64,000 bases of DNA from an uncultured Muribaculaceae bacterium (GCA_910584055.1 CAJTZS010000022.1:1-64000), one strand, 5' to 3'. Numbered from the stretch's first letter, positions 36,001 to 45,027 are shown. The notes: generated from the sequence alone by a model not told the origin. Made by a program: numbers and translations.

Positions 36001-36431
36001 TAGCTTTCCAGGGAGTAGGCAGCCAGCTTAAACGCAAGACCGCCACCATGGTTCAGCCGTTGCGTGATAATTTCGGCAATATCCCCAAACTTATCGACGG
36101 CCGCTACTGGAGCAATTACAACACCCCTGAAGAGAATCTGCGTGCGGAATATCCGCGTCTAACCTCCACGCAGTCTTCATACAACTATGCAATGTCCGAT
36201 TTCTGGCTTTTCAAGAGCCATTATCTGAGATTGAAGAACATATCCTTGGGGTATACACTGCCTCAGAGTGTCACCAAACACTTCTTCGTGCAGGCATTGC
36301 GTTTCTACGTTGCCGCCAACGACCTCTTCTGCATCACCAATTATCCGAGAGGTTGGGATTACGAGGGGTATGGCTCTACAAGTTATCCGATTACAAAATC
36401 TTTTATCTGCGGCGTTAACATCACATTTTAA
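33069..36431 (+). CDS. SusC-like TonB-dependent transporter with STN signalling domain (PUL 2)
   Basis: This ~1120-residue protein has a signal peptide. An STN domain (about 40-115; VTLNETGIPMPKLLELIEKQ, FVYNKDI and YEIDDKYVILK) precedes the carboxypeptidase regulatory-like domain (VTGIISNKNAEPLIGATI). The plug has VVVVGYGTMKKKDLTGAV and IVDGVP, and the barrel ends SFICGVNITF. The STN domain marks a transporter that can signal through a FecR anti-sigma factor to an ECF sigma factor, and such a pair lies at 28415-29993, 3 kb upstream. ATG 33069 is preferred over TTG 33057. It is 6 bp from susD. Confidence 0.95.
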   Translation: MRKIQFLFRKRIIMNGLFHCAGLLLVFLTAVCFPLSAEARKDMRVTLNETGIPMPKLLELIEKQSGCHFVYNKDITDFNAKVSLKVADAPLESALNKLFAGRGISYEIDDKYVILKAGGKAQPKKSVPMKVTGIISNKNAEPLIGATIAVKGKKARAVAGLDGDYTIDASKGDVLVFTYIGFSPKEVKVGSDNKIDVVLEESETLLGEVVVVGYGTMKKKDLTGAVSSINGDAITDRKVSMLSSALQGALSGVQVTRSGSDPSAGADIKIRGITTIGDSNPLIIVDGVPADNINDINPQDVKDVTVLKDAASAAIYGSRAAAGVILITTKRASDGKVSLQYSYEYGYEKPTTQPDYVDVTRFMAMTNELRWNDAGNGPDHFPTYIPAVINNYATLHAQNPNSYPDTDWRGLLLKGHSNRQSHNFRISGGTSVIRTTASIGYDMNDGLYADKDYNRFTVRMNNDITINKYIQAAIDVNVKRSTSTNPNYDPMNACYLMPPVYAAMWEDGRIADGKSGDNPYAALNYGGTTKNHYNQVGGKAAVYITPVKGLKLSAIVSPIWNDWSGKQFRKRIEYFSADDPDNLIGAINGYASTYLSESRGKSFSLTKQFLANYDNTFGDHSVSALVGYEDNSFETESIWAARDNFALTEFPYLDRGNADYQTNGGNASHTAYRSVFGRAMYNYQGRYLLQANIRCDRSSRFDKKYRAGWFPSVSAGWVVTSEPWFRKLELEPWLSFLKVRASYGLLGNDRVGNYPYLPLLNYTDALFWEGNKGVTSITAAQWQYAIRDISWETTKTFGVGLDLAFFDSRLNVTADYYYKITKDMILDIDIPDYIGYDNPQQNTGKMRTTGFEVELRWRDRIADFSYSVAANLSDYTSKMGYLGGNQFLGDQIKTMGSYFNEWYGYRSDGIFQTQEEINNYPVMNSSVRPGDIKYLKADPNDKTPVSPDKDRVFLGNSQPRWQYGLTLNGSWRGFDLSVAFQGVGSQLKRKTATMVQPLRDNFGNIPKLIDGRYWSNYNTPEENLRAEYPRLTSTQSSYNYAMSDFWLFKSHYLRLKNISLGYTLPQSVTKHFFVQALRFYVAANDLFCITNYPRGWDYEGYGSTSYPITKSFICGVNITF

Positions 36432-36437
36432 ATCATC

Positions 36438-38144
36438 ATGAAAACATTATATTCTATTTTGTTCCTGACTCTTGCCTTATCCCTGAGTTCATGTGCGGAT
36501 CTTGATTTATATCCCCTCGACACAGGTTCGAGCGACTCATGGTATAAGACCGAAGAGGAGGTGAAAGCTTCCATTGCCGGACTTTACAGGGCTGAGTTCT
36601 TCCCGATTGACGGCGATAACTGGACTGACAACCATCAGAGCCGTGACCGTCTCAACGATTTTACGGCAGCCACTCTTAACGGTGAATCCTGGGATGTGAA
36701 GAACCGTTGGCAGAATGCCTATAAATCAATCGCGAGATGCAATATCCTGCTCAACAAATTGGCTTCTCCATCCGAGATAGGGATAAATGAAGAGAAAGCC
36801 GAACTTTACAGGGCACAGGTTCTGTTCGTGCGCGCCACGCAATACGGTATCCTCACTTCATGTTTCGGGGATGTTGTGTGGGTTGACAGAGAGATATCGA
36901 TTGACGATGCTTTCACCATGGGACGCACCGACCGCGAGGAGGTTATGGAAAAAGTTTACGCGGATTATGACCGCGCGGCAGCTGCCCTTCCTCTCAGCTA
37001 CGGCACCCAGCAGGAGCTTGCCACAAAGTCGGCGGCACTTGCCCTCAAGGCGCGTTACGCGTTATACAACGAAGACTGGGATATTGCCGCCAAGGCGGCG
37101 AAGGATTGCATGGACCTTGGTTGCAATGAACTTTATCCCGATTTCGGGGAACTGTTCCTGTCATCGACCCATCACGCCAAGGAGAATCTCCTTTCATGGC
37201 CTTATTCTCTTGAACTCGGTATACACACGGAAAGTGAGGGCTATATACAGGGTCTTTGCCCGAGGAACAGGGGTGGATATGGTTCTGAATACCCTTCATG
37301 GGAGCTGTTCGCGTCATTCCTCTGCACTGACGGTCTGCCGATAGACGAATCTCCACGTTTCAATCCTCAGAAACCTTTTGAGAACCGCGACCCGCGTTGT
37401 GCCTACACGGTTGTGGAATTCGGCACGCAGCATTGCGGTGTCATTTATGATCCCAATCCGAACGTGACTGAAGTTTACAGTTCTATTAGTGGCAAGAATA
37501 TAACCAATCTTGATTGCAAGTCGGGAAGTCAGTATGCTTCATACAACGGGTTGTTGCTTAAGAAAGGTGTGGATGAGTCTTATATAAACGGCGGTAGCTG
37601 GAAGGTTGCTTACGACCGCGTGTTCGTAAGGTATGCCGAGGTTTTACTGACATATGCTGAGGCAATGATAGAAGCCGGGAAGATAGACAACAGTGTCCTC
37701 GATGCAATAAATATGGTTCGCGCGCGTGCTTACAAGGCTGATTACCGCAACGGCAGCGCCTATCCGAAAGTTGTTACGAAAGATCGCGATGCCTTGCGCA
37801 GTATTGTCCGTGTTGAGCGCAGGATGGAATTCGCATACGAAGGTTTGCGCAGGATGGATTTAATCCGTTGGCGAATCGCAGAGAAGGTGCTCAACACTCC
37901 TGACTACGGATTGCTCGACAAGGATGCGCTCGTTTCGAAGCTTGTTGACAAGAACCTATGGTTCTGGCCGGAGAAGCCTCAGATTGATGAAAACGGTTGC
38001 GCTGATTTCTCCCAGATTTATAACAAGGGATTGTGCAAGATCATAACCCGCCGTCAGTTTGACGCATCCAAGAATTATCTTTGGCCGATTCCTTCACAGG
38101 AGGTGATAACAAATCCATATCTGGGGCAGAACGACAATTATTAA
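36438..38144 (+). CDS. SusD/RagB-like surface glycan-binding lipoprotein (PUL 2)
   Basis: This 568-residue lipoprotein has the lipobox SLSSCADLDL. The family's features are TEEEVKASIAGLYRAEF, WQNAYKSIARCNILLNKL, a mid-region LYRAQVLFVRATQYGILTSCFGDV and the C-terminal MVRARAYKADY, ALRSIVRVERRMEFAYEGLRRMDLIRW. The length is normal for the family. It is expected to bind oligosaccharide on the cell surface as the lid of the SusC encoded just upstream. The pair precedes a run of glycoside hydrolases likely to be co-transcribed. Confidence 0.93.
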   Translation: MKTLYSILFLTLALSLSSCADLDLYPLDTGSSDSWYKTEEEVKASIAGLYRAEFFPIDGDNWTDNHQSRDRLNDFTAATLNGESWDVKNRWQNAYKSIARCNILLNKLASPSEIGINEEKAELYRAQVLFVRATQYGILTSCFGDVVWVDREISIDDAFTMGRTDREEVMEKVYADYDRAAAALPLSYGTQQELATKSAALALKARYALYNEDWDIAAKAAKDCMDLGCNELYPDFGELFLSSTHHAKENLLSWPYSLELGIHTESEGYIQGLCPRNRGGYGSEYPSWELFASFLCTDGLPIDESPRFNPQKPFENRDPRCAYTVVEFGTQHCGVIYDPNPNVTEVYSSISGKNITNLDCKSGSQYASYNGLLLKKGVDESYINGGSWKVAYDRVFVRYAEVLLTYAEAMIEAGKIDNSVLDAINMVRARAYKADYRNGSAYPKVVTKDRDALRSIVRVERRMEFAYEGLRRMDLIRWRIAEKVLNTPDYGLLDKDALVSKLVDKNLWFWPEKPQIDENGCADFSQIYNKGLCKIITRRQFDASKNYLWPIPSQEVITNPYLGQNDNY

Positions 38145-38162
38145 AACTAAAAAATATACAGA

Positions 38163-39683
38163 ATGAAATATCTTTTGAAAAATATATTGGCAATCGGGGC
38201 GTTTGCTGTGTTGCTGCCGGCAACGACGGCCTGTTCCGAGAAATATCTTACGTATAACCATACGCCGGGAGAGAAAACCGAGAAGCCCGAGGATCCGGGA
38301 GAGGTTGAGGTGCCTGATAATATGGCGAAGGGAGCTTATAAACTGCTCGCGGATAAGCCCGGACAGGTGATAAAGGGTCTCGGATTCGAGATTCAGGGAG
38401 AGATTGCGGCGGAAGCTGATGTAAACAATGAGAACCGTCCTTTAGGTGTTCCCTACGACCTTGTGCCTTCGGAGCGTAAGCGTCTTGCGGAGGAGATGCT
38501 CAAGGGGTTTAGGTATATGCGTGTCGGAATGGGAATCTATTTCCGAGGCGTTACCCCCGACCATAAGAATATGATCGAACGCAAGGAGGGTCAGGCAGAG
38601 GCTATGGTGCAACTGATGAAGGATGCCGGAGTGGAGGGAATCTCGATGGAATACTGGAGTCCGGCTCCATACTGGAAGTCTAACGGGAATTTCATAGACG
38701 GCACTTTGAAGAGTTTTGACGATGATTTCTTGGAGGAATTCACTGATGCCCTCGTTCAGGATGTGAAATATATGAAAGACAAGGGTTTCAAGGTTTCTAC
38801 GTGGGGATTGCAGAATGAATGTATATATCCGGAGGTGGGCTATGCGCACTGCCATTATACAGAAGATCAGTTTGTGAAGGTATTCGGCAAAATTGCTCCA
38901 AAAATCCGCGCCCTTGATTCCGACATAGAGATAATCTATGACACGAACAGCGGTCAGAACGGCTCCTATGGTCCCAAACTCTGGCAGGAGAACCCGCAGC
39001 TCCTCAAATATGTGGATGCCTGGGTGTACCACCGCATCGGAGACAATTCGGATGTCGTGATGGATCGCCGTGACAGCTATAAGGCCAACAGCCAGGACAA
39101 ACCGATATACCAGAATGAGTATGAATATTTCTCAGATCAGGTGAAGGCCACCACTTTCGAGTGGCTGATGGTCAATACCGCGCAGTCTATCATGAACTGG
39201 ATGACATTCATAGAATCTCCGAAATGGTATTGGCTTCATGCATTGAAACCCATCGATGACACCTGGAATCGCGATGGTTTCGGTCTCGGAGTGTGGCGTC
39301 CGTCATATTCCAACGAAAGTCATGATTATCCGGAGCTCGCCCACGGGCACTGGGAGTTCAACTGGCAAAACTATAACGCGATCGCAGGTTTCCTGAAATA
39401 CATGCCCTGGGATTCTCGCAGATATAACGTGGAGGAGGATGAAGAGCGCCACGACAACCGTATCATGGCGTGGAAAACCCCGGAAGGAAAGCTTGTGATG
39501 GCAATGACAAACCGCTCCGACGACTGGTTCGAGTTTGATGTTACGCTCGACGGCGCGAAGAATATGAAAGGCTTCCGTTTCGACAAGAACGGCAGAGATG
39601 TGGAAATAGGCTCCAACAGCGGCGCTTCAACAGTCACAGCCAAGCTGAAACCATGGAGCATAGAATTTTGGGTTGAGCAATGA
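38163..39683 (+). CDS. GH30-like glycoside hydrolase, lipoprotein
   Basis: This 506-residue lipoprotein has a lipobox-like TTACS near residue 23 and a short linker. A clan-A (beta/alpha)8 barrel follows. GLGFEIQGEIAAE, MRVGMGIYFRG and ISMEYWSPAPYWKSNG lead to STWGLQNE with the likely acid/base Glu. YQNEYEYFSD carries the likely nucleophile Glu, and a small beta-domain follows. The spacing fits GH30, whose members include beta-1,6-glucanases and glucuronoxylanases; another clan-A family is possible. Its stop overlaps the next ATG (39680-39683), so translation is coupled. The lipid anchor suggests action at the cell surface. Confidence 0.65.
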   Translation: MKYLLKNILAIGAFAVLLPATTACSEKYLTYNHTPGEKTEKPEDPGEVEVPDNMAKGAYKLLADKPGQVIKGLGFEIQGEIAAEADVNNENRPLGVPYDLVPSERKRLAEEMLKGFRYMRVGMGIYFRGVTPDHKNMIERKEGQAEAMVQLMKDAGVEGISMEYWSPAPYWKSNGNFIDGTLKSFDDDFLEEFTDALVQDVKYMKDKGFKVSTWGLQNECIYPEVGYAHCHYTEDQFVKVFGKIAPKIRALDSDIEIIYDTNSGQNGSYGPKLWQENPQLLKYVDAWVYHRIGDNSDVVMDRRDSYKANSQDKPIYQNEYEYFSDQVKATTFEWLMVNTAQSIMNWMTFIESPKWYWLHALKPIDDTWNRDGFGLGVWRPSYSNESHDYPELAHGHWEFNWQNYNAIAGFLKYMPWDSRRYNVEEDEERHDNRIMAWKTPEGKLVMAMTNRSDDWFEFDVTLDGAKNMKGFRFDKNGRDVEIGSNSGASTVTAKLKPWSIEFWVEQ

Positions 39684-42160
39684 AAGGTAAAGGTAAAAAA
39701 GGAATTTGTAAGGTCGTTTCCATTCTCGTTGCATCCGGCATGCTTGCCGGATGTAACGGAACGGGAACCGTTGCCGGAGAGGGGGAGCGTTATCCGCAGT
39801 TCGGAGGCGTTTATCCCCATCTCGCGTATTATAATAACGAAGGTGAATGCGGCACAGGCGCTGTTGTGCCATGGCAGGGAAAGCTCTGGGTAATAACTTA
39901 CGGCCCGCATCTTCCCTGGGGATCAAGCGATAAGCTGTATGAGATTGACGATTCGCTTTCCGTGAAGGTGCGTCCCGAAAGCATCGGGGGCACACCTGCT
40001 GACCGCATGATTCATAAGGAAAGCGGTCAACTCATCATCGGTCCCTATTTTATCGACTCGCTCTGCAATGTCAGGGCATTGTCGTATTCCGATGCTCAGG
40101 GACGATACACCGGAGTGGCGCGTCACCTTACCGACCCCGCGAACAAGGTGTATATAGCCACGATGGAGGAGGGTTTCTACGAAGTTGATGTCAATACATT
40201 GGAACATAAGGAACTTTATCCGGATGCAAATTCGGGAGAGCACGACGACAACGGAGTGAACCCACAGAACGATCTGCTGCCAGGTGCGCACGGAAAAGGT
40301 CTTTATAGCGGTCAGGGAGTGATGGTGTTCTCCAATAATGGCGAGGCTGTGCCCGAGGCATTGGAAAAATTCAATATCCCCTCGGGTTGTCTTGCGGAAT
40401 GGGATGGTAAAGACTGGAAGGTTGTGAGACGTAACCAGTTCACGGAGGTGACAGGCCCGGGAGGAATAAATGGGAATTCTTCACCCGAGACGGATCCTAT
40501 ATATGCACTTGGCTGGGATTACAAATCAATCCTGCTTGGTGTGCGTGAAAACGGGAGATGGGATTTTTACAGGCTTCCGAAGGCGAGTCATTCGTATGAC
40601 GGCGCACACGGCTGGAACACTGAATGGCCACGTATCCGTGAGGTGGGAACGCCGGAATCACCTTTGAAGCTGATGACCATGCATGGCATGTTCTGGAAAT
40701 TCCCCGAAAAATTCGGTAAAGATGAGACCGGAGGTATCCGTCCTCTCTCCGCCTATCTGAAGGTTATCGGTGATTTCACGCGTTGGAACGACAGGCTCGT
40801 CTTCGGGTGTGACGATTCCGCGAAGAAGGAATTTCTCAATACAAGAAAAATCAAGGGGGGAATTGCCGGTCCGGGACAAAGCAACTCCAATCTGTGGTTC
40901 CTTTCTCCCGAAAGGCTTACGGATCTTGGACCGGTGAACGCGGCCGGGGCGGTGTGGCTCAATGAGGCAATATCCGCCGGTGAGTTTAGCGAGCCTTTCC
41001 TTTTCGGTGCGTGGCCAAAAAGATGTGCTTGGATCCGTAATGACGGAGGGGAGTCGGTGACGTTTACGTTTGAAGTGGAGGATTCCAAAGGGAAGAGTAT
41101 ACTCAGAAAGGAAACTGTTCCTGCCTCGGGGTCGCGTTTCGTGGAATTCTCTTCTTCCGACAAAGGGGAGTGGATTCGCGTGTTTGCGGATAAATCAACC
41201 AAAGGGAGCGTGGTGTTCTCGTTCTCCGGAGAGGAGAAAAGGGGAGACAAGACCTCCGACATCTTCAACGGATTGGCGAAGATTGGGGAATCCCCCGATT
41301 CCGAGGGTTTATTGTATTGTCTTGGCAATGACAGCCGTAAACTCGGTATTGCCGCATCCACGGAGAACGGGACATCCTATTATGAACTTGATGGCGGCAT
41401 GAATCTCATAAAGAAGGATGACAAAGCCAAGGAGTCATTCATACGTGAGAAACTTCCTGTTTCGTCAGCAGGAATGGAGATCACTTCCGGGTCTGTAGCC
41501 ATAACCGATGACAAGGGGCGCAAATGGAATCTTCCGTTAGGACAGGGAGCGTTCACAACGCCGACGAAAAGCCATAAGCTCAGGATTTGCCGGGAGGTGG
41601 CAACCGAACGTGATCTACTCAACGCCCATGGCACATTCTATGAGCTGCCTGCGGAAAATGCCGACGGTTTCGCGAAGATCCGTCCGGTTTCCTCCCATAA
41701 CCTTAGCATCAACGACTATGCGTCGTTCAGGGGGATGCTCGTGATGACAGGTGTGGTAGAAAGCAACGTCGCGGATAATGAGCGTCTGATAAAATCTGAT
41801 GACGGTAAACTGACACTATGGGCAGGTTCAATCGATGACCTGTGGAAACTCGGCAAGCCGACGGGTCATGGCGGCCCGTGGGTTGACAAGGATGTTGTTG
41901 CGGGAGAATATTCAGAACCTTACCTGATAGGTTTCTATGATGACCGTGTGCTCAATATTTCCCACAAGTCTGACAAGAAGGTGACATTTACCATCGAGGC
42001 GGACCCGACAGGGGAAGGGGACTGGATGCATTATGGAGATTTCGAGGTTTCTCCCGGAGATTCATTGTTGCATCGTTTCCCGGATGCATTCCAGGCCCGC
42101 TGGATACGCTTCAAGGTGAATGAGCCGTGTGTAGCCACGACATGGCTGGAATACCGCTGA
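39680..42160 (+). CDS. uncharacterised propeller-like lipoprotein of PUL 2
   Basis: This 826-residue lipoprotein has the signal and lipobox GMLAGCNG. I do not recognise a named family. The first ~350 residues show a regular beta pattern (GAVVPWQGKLWVITYGPHLP, ALGWDYKSILLGVRENGRWDFYRLPKA, TMHGMFWKFPEKFG) like a beta-propeller. A related pattern returns near residues 640-700 (NAHGTFYELPAENADG), suggesting internal duplication. Small beta-domains (VTFTFEVEDSKGKSI, VTFTIEADPTGEGDW) lie between and after. It overlaps the GH30-like gene by 4 bp and sits before GH36 and GH97, so it may be a sugar-binding protein or a new glycosidase. The two FWKFPE / FYELPA segments deserve structural comparison. 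Confidence 0.55.
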   Translation: MKGKGKKGICKVVSILVASGMLAGCNGTGTVAGEGERYPQFGGVYPHLAYYNNEGECGTGAVVPWQGKLWVITYGPHLPWGSSDKLYEIDDSLSVKVRPESIGGTPADRMIHKESGQLIIGPYFIDSLCNVRALSYSDAQGRYTGVARHLTDPANKVYIATMEEGFYEVDVNTLEHKELYPDANSGEHDDNGVNPQNDLLPGAHGKGLYSGQGVMVFSNNGEAVPEALEKFNIPSGCLAEWDGKDWKVVRRNQFTEVTGPGGINGNSSPETDPIYALGWDYKSILLGVRENGRWDFYRLPKASHSYDGAHGWNTEWPRIREVGTPESPLKLMTMHGMFWKFPEKFGKDETGGIRPLSAYLKVIGDFTRWNDRLVFGCDDSAKKEFLNTRKIKGGIAGPGQSNSNLWFLSPERLTDLGPVNAAGAVWLNEAISAGEFSEPFLFGAWPKRCAWIRNDGGESVTFTFEVEDSKGKSILRKETVPASGSRFVEFSSSDKGEWIRVFADKSTKGSVVFSFSGEEKRGDKTSDIFNGLAKIGESPDSEGLLYCLGNDSRKLGIAASTENGTSYYELDGGMNLIKKDDKAKESFIREKLPVSSAGMEITSGSVAITDDKGRKWNLPLGQGAFTTPTKSHKLRICREVATERDLLNAHGTFYELPAENADGFAKIRPVSSHNLSINDYASFRGMLVMTGVVESNVADNERLIKSDDGKLTLWAGSIDDLWKLGKPTGHGGPWVDKDVVAGEYSEPYLIGFYDDRVLNISHKSDKKVTFTIEADPTGEGDWMHYGDFEVSPGDSLLHRFPDAFQARWIRFKVNEPCVATTWLEYR

Positions 42161-42240
42161 CAGGATGTGTGATTCCGGTTTAAAGTCGCCTTATCTATAT
42201 AATCTGACTATACAAGCTGTTTAACTAAAAATATCATATC

Positions 42241-42765
42241 ATGAAAAGATTCTTAACTTTAGCTTTATTGTGTTCTTCATTTACTTGTGTATATGCCGCT
42301 GATGTGAAAGCGGGGGTAGACGGTGGAGTTGAAGACTGGGGGGTCGTGGAAAACGGCCTACTGTCTGTAAAGGTCAGCATCACCAATGCGAATGCAGCGT
42401 CCCTGACACTTGACGGGGAGGAAACCCCGGTCTCATTGGCGGACGGCGTAAACACTGTGCGCGTCCCGGACTCAAACCGTGTTTTTATCGTGAGATCAAA
42501 AGAAGGTTTCGCGTTGAAGTCGGTTACGGTCGGTGGTAAACCCGTGCCTGTGGTCGAAGGAGTGGCGACAGTGACGTGTGAGCCGGGTAAAGAGGTAATT
42601 ATTACAACCGGTTCCGATACATCGTCCGTTGTCACTGCAATCGATGCGGAGACAATAGACAAAACGCGATATTTTGATTTGACCGGCATGGAGGTCAAGG
42701 TTCCTGCCAAAGGCCATATCTATATAATGCTCAAGGATGGTAAGGCTGTCAAAGTGCGCATGTAG
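42241..42765 (+). CDS. small exported protein with sorting-type C-terminal tail
   Basis: This 174-residue protein has a signal peptide (cleavage near VYAAD), an acidic beta-rich body and a C-terminal tail DKTRYFDLTGMEVKVPAKG...KAVKVRM. The tail resembles the type IX-like tails of the GH128 cluster and the GH13 enzyme. No enzymatic motif is seen. The last 29 bp overlap the next gene in another frame, which is unusual. It may be a small secreted accessory or binding protein of PUL 2. Function is unknown. Confidence 0.6.
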   Translation: MKRFLTLALLCSSFTCVYAADVKAGVDGGVEDWGVVENGLLSVKVSITNANAASLTLDGEETPVSLADGVNTVRVPDSNRVFIVRSKEGFALKSVTVGGKPVPVVEGVATVTCEPGKEVIITTGSDTSSVVTAIDAETIDKTRYFDLTGMEVKVPAKGHIYIMLKDGKAVKVRM

Positions 42766-44950
42766 TATCCTATCGCTAACAGTCCTTGCCGTTTCGCATA
42801 CTGCTGCGGGGGAGACTGTGCATGTGCAGACTCCCTCCACTTCTCTTGTGCTTGAAGCGAACAAGGGCGAGGAACTGAAGTTTGTATACTACGGTACAGG
42901 GCTTGGGGCAGAAGAGATTCCGGGAATCGTTGCTGCTGGTATTCCGGATGCCAAGGCATATGCGGCTTACGGGAAATATCCGGATGACGAGACACCGTTG
43001 TGGGTTGTCCATTCCGACGGCAATATGACGAGCCGCCTTGTGGTCAGGGAGGTCGTGACGGACAGTGCGGGGGGATCTTTTGTGACAAAGGTCATGACAT
43101 CCGATGACGTATATCCTTTCGACGTGGATGTGTGTTACCGCACCTATCCCGATTCCGAAGTTTTTGAGACTTGGACAGAGATCACCAACCGCGAGAAGGG
43201 TGAGGTATTGTTGACGCGTTACGACTCGGCTTATCTTCCGGTCCACATGGGCAACGTATGGGTCAGCCATATGGCGGGAACCTGGGCTAATGAGTCGAGG
43301 ATAGTCGAGGAGCTGCTGTTGCCGGGAGTGATGCGGATAAGGAACAAGGATGGTGTCCGAAATTCGCAGACCTCGCGGGCGGAGGTGATGCTCTCTCTCG
43401 ATGGACCGCCGCATGAACGGCATGGCGCCACAATCGGCGCGGCATTGTGCTACAGCGGCAATTACGTGATGGACATAGAGACCCATACCGGCCGGTATCA
43501 CCATTTCAGGGCGGGAATAAACCCCGACAATTCATCATATCGCCTCAAACCCGGAGAGAGATTTGTGACACCGCCGGTTGCGATGACGTTCAGTCTCGAA
43601 GGGAAAGGAGGTGTGAGCCGCAATTTCCACCGATGGGGAAGACAACATATGCTCCGTCATGGAGACAGTTCGCGTAAGGTGCTGCTCAACAGTTGGGAAG
43701 GGGTGTATTTCGATATCGACGAACCTAAGATGGTTGCGATGATTAAAGACGCATCCGCGCTTGGGGGCGAATTGTTCGTGATGGATGACGGTTGGTTTGG
43801 AGGTAAATACCAACGCAATGATGATTCGAAAGCACTCGGCGACTGGGTGACAGACAGACGAAAATTGCCGAATGGCCTCAACGCCCTTGCCGACAGCGCA
43901 AGAGTTGCCGGCGTAGGTTTCGGCCTCTGGCTTGAACCGGAGATGGCAGATATCTCAAGCGAGATATACGAGAAGCATCCTGACTGGGTTCTGAAAGCCT
44001 CGCGACGCGACATAGTGGCAGGACGCGGCGGCTCGCAGGTTGTTCTCGATTTCTCGAATCCCAAGGTTCGTGATTACGCGGTGGATGTTGTTGACATGAT
44101 TCTTAAGGAAAATCCCGGAATTGAATATATCAAGTGGGATTCAAACAGCGGCATCTACATGCATGGCTCCCAGCATCTTCCAAAAGAGAGGCAGAGCCAT
44201 CTATATATCGACTGGCATAAAGGTTTCGAGGAGGTGCTCAAAAGGGTGCGTGAGCGTCATCCCGATATAGTGATGCAGGCCTGCGGGGGCGGTGGCGGTC
44301 GCGTCAACTGGGGAGTGCTCAGATATTTCGATGAATTCTGGACCAGCGACAACACCGACCCTCTCCAACGGATCTACATGCAATGGGGCACGTCGCACTT
44401 TTATCCCGCCATAGCCATGGCGGCGCATATAAGCGCGTCGCCGAATCATCAGACACGCCGGAGCACGCCTATAAAATTCAGGGCGGACGTGGCGATGAGC
44501 GGGCGCCTCGGAATCGAGCTGCAACCCAAAGAGATGACGGAAGAGGAGAGGAATGTATGCCGACAGGCGATTGCGGACTATAAGTCAGTGCGTGGCACTA
44601 TCCAGTTTGGCGATCTCTACCGTTTGGTGTCTCCATACGATCGCCTCGGTGTGGCTTCGCTGATGTATGTGTCGCCGCAGAAGGATGATGCCGTGGTGTT
44701 CTGGTACAGGACAGAACCCTTTGCCGGGCAGATATTGCCGATGGTTAAACTTGACGGTCTCGAAAGGGAAAGAATGTATACCGTCACGGAACTCAACCGT
44801 ATCGACGACACTCCGATGCCCTTTGAAGGGAAGAGTTATTCCGGAGCGTTCCTGATGGACAATGGTCTCGATATCCCTTACCGTCATGATGTGCCCGATG
44901 ACCGTAAAAGTGAATACTCAAGTCGGGTGTTGCATTTGGTTGCCCAATAA
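42737..44950 (+). CDS. GH36 family alpha-galactosidase
   Basis: This 737-residue exported enzyme has a signal peptide (cleavage near HTAAG-ETV), an N-terminal beta-supersandwich and a GH36 catalytic barrel. LNSWEGVYFDIDE, ELFVMDDGWFGGKY and VGFGLWLEPEM lead to IEYIKWDSNSG with the nucleophile Asp near residue 467. FWTSDNTDPLQR has the acid/base Asp near 538. RADVAMSGRLGIELQPKEM is also a family landmark. It should release terminal alpha-galactose. The start overlaps the previous coding sequence by 29 bp in a different frame; the reading starts MVRLSKCACS and makes a plausible signal peptide, so it is accepted. It is followed by a hairpin that contains the AAACAAGCTCTTA motif. Confidence 0.93.
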   Translation: MVRLSKCACSILSLTVLAVSHTAAGETVHVQTPSTSLVLEANKGEELKFVYYGTGLGAEEIPGIVAAGIPDAKAYAAYGKYPDDETPLWVVHSDGNMTSRLVVREVVTDSAGGSFVTKVMTSDDVYPFDVDVCYRTYPDSEVFETWTEITNREKGEVLLTRYDSAYLPVHMGNVWVSHMAGTWANESRIVEELLLPGVMRIRNKDGVRNSQTSRAEVMLSLDGPPHERHGATIGAALCYSGNYVMDIETHTGRYHHFRAGINPDNSSYRLKPGERFVTPPVAMTFSLEGKGGVSRNFHRWGRQHMLRHGDSSRKVLLNSWEGVYFDIDEPKMVAMIKDASALGGELFVMDDGWFGGKYQRNDDSKALGDWVTDRRKLPNGLNALADSARVAGVGFGLWLEPEMADISSEIYEKHPDWVLKASRRDIVAGRGGSQVVLDFSNPKVRDYAVDVVDMILKENPGIEYIKWDSNSGIYMHGSQHLPKERQSHLYIDWHKGFEEVLKRVRERHPDIVMQACGGGGGRVNWGVLRYFDEFWTSDNTDPLQRIYMQWGTSHFYPAIAMAAHISASPNHQTRRSTPIKFRADVAMSGRLGIELQPKEMTEEERNVCRQAIADYKSVRGTIQFGDLYRLVSPYDRLGVASLMYVSPQKDDAVVFWYRTEPFAGQILPMVKLDGLERERMYTVTELNRIDDTPMPFEGKSYSGAFLMDNGLDIPYRHDVPDDRKSEYSSRVLHLVAQ

Positions 44951-44953
44951 AAT

Positions 44954-44985
44954 GAAGTTGTTTAAACAAGCTCTTAAACAACTTC
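44954..44985. repeat. hairpin carrying the AAACAAGCTCTTA motif
   Basis: GAAGTTGTTTAA (44954-44965) and TTAAACAACTTC (44974-44985) form a perfect 12-bp AT-rich stem around ACAAGCTC. The 13-mer AAACAAGCTCTTA (44964-44976) forms the top of the hairpin. It lies between the GH36 and GH97 genes. Confidence 0.65.
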
Positions 44986-45027
44986 AATAGTTATCTTTAT
45001 AGGACGGATAGGCCATAAACTGAAATA

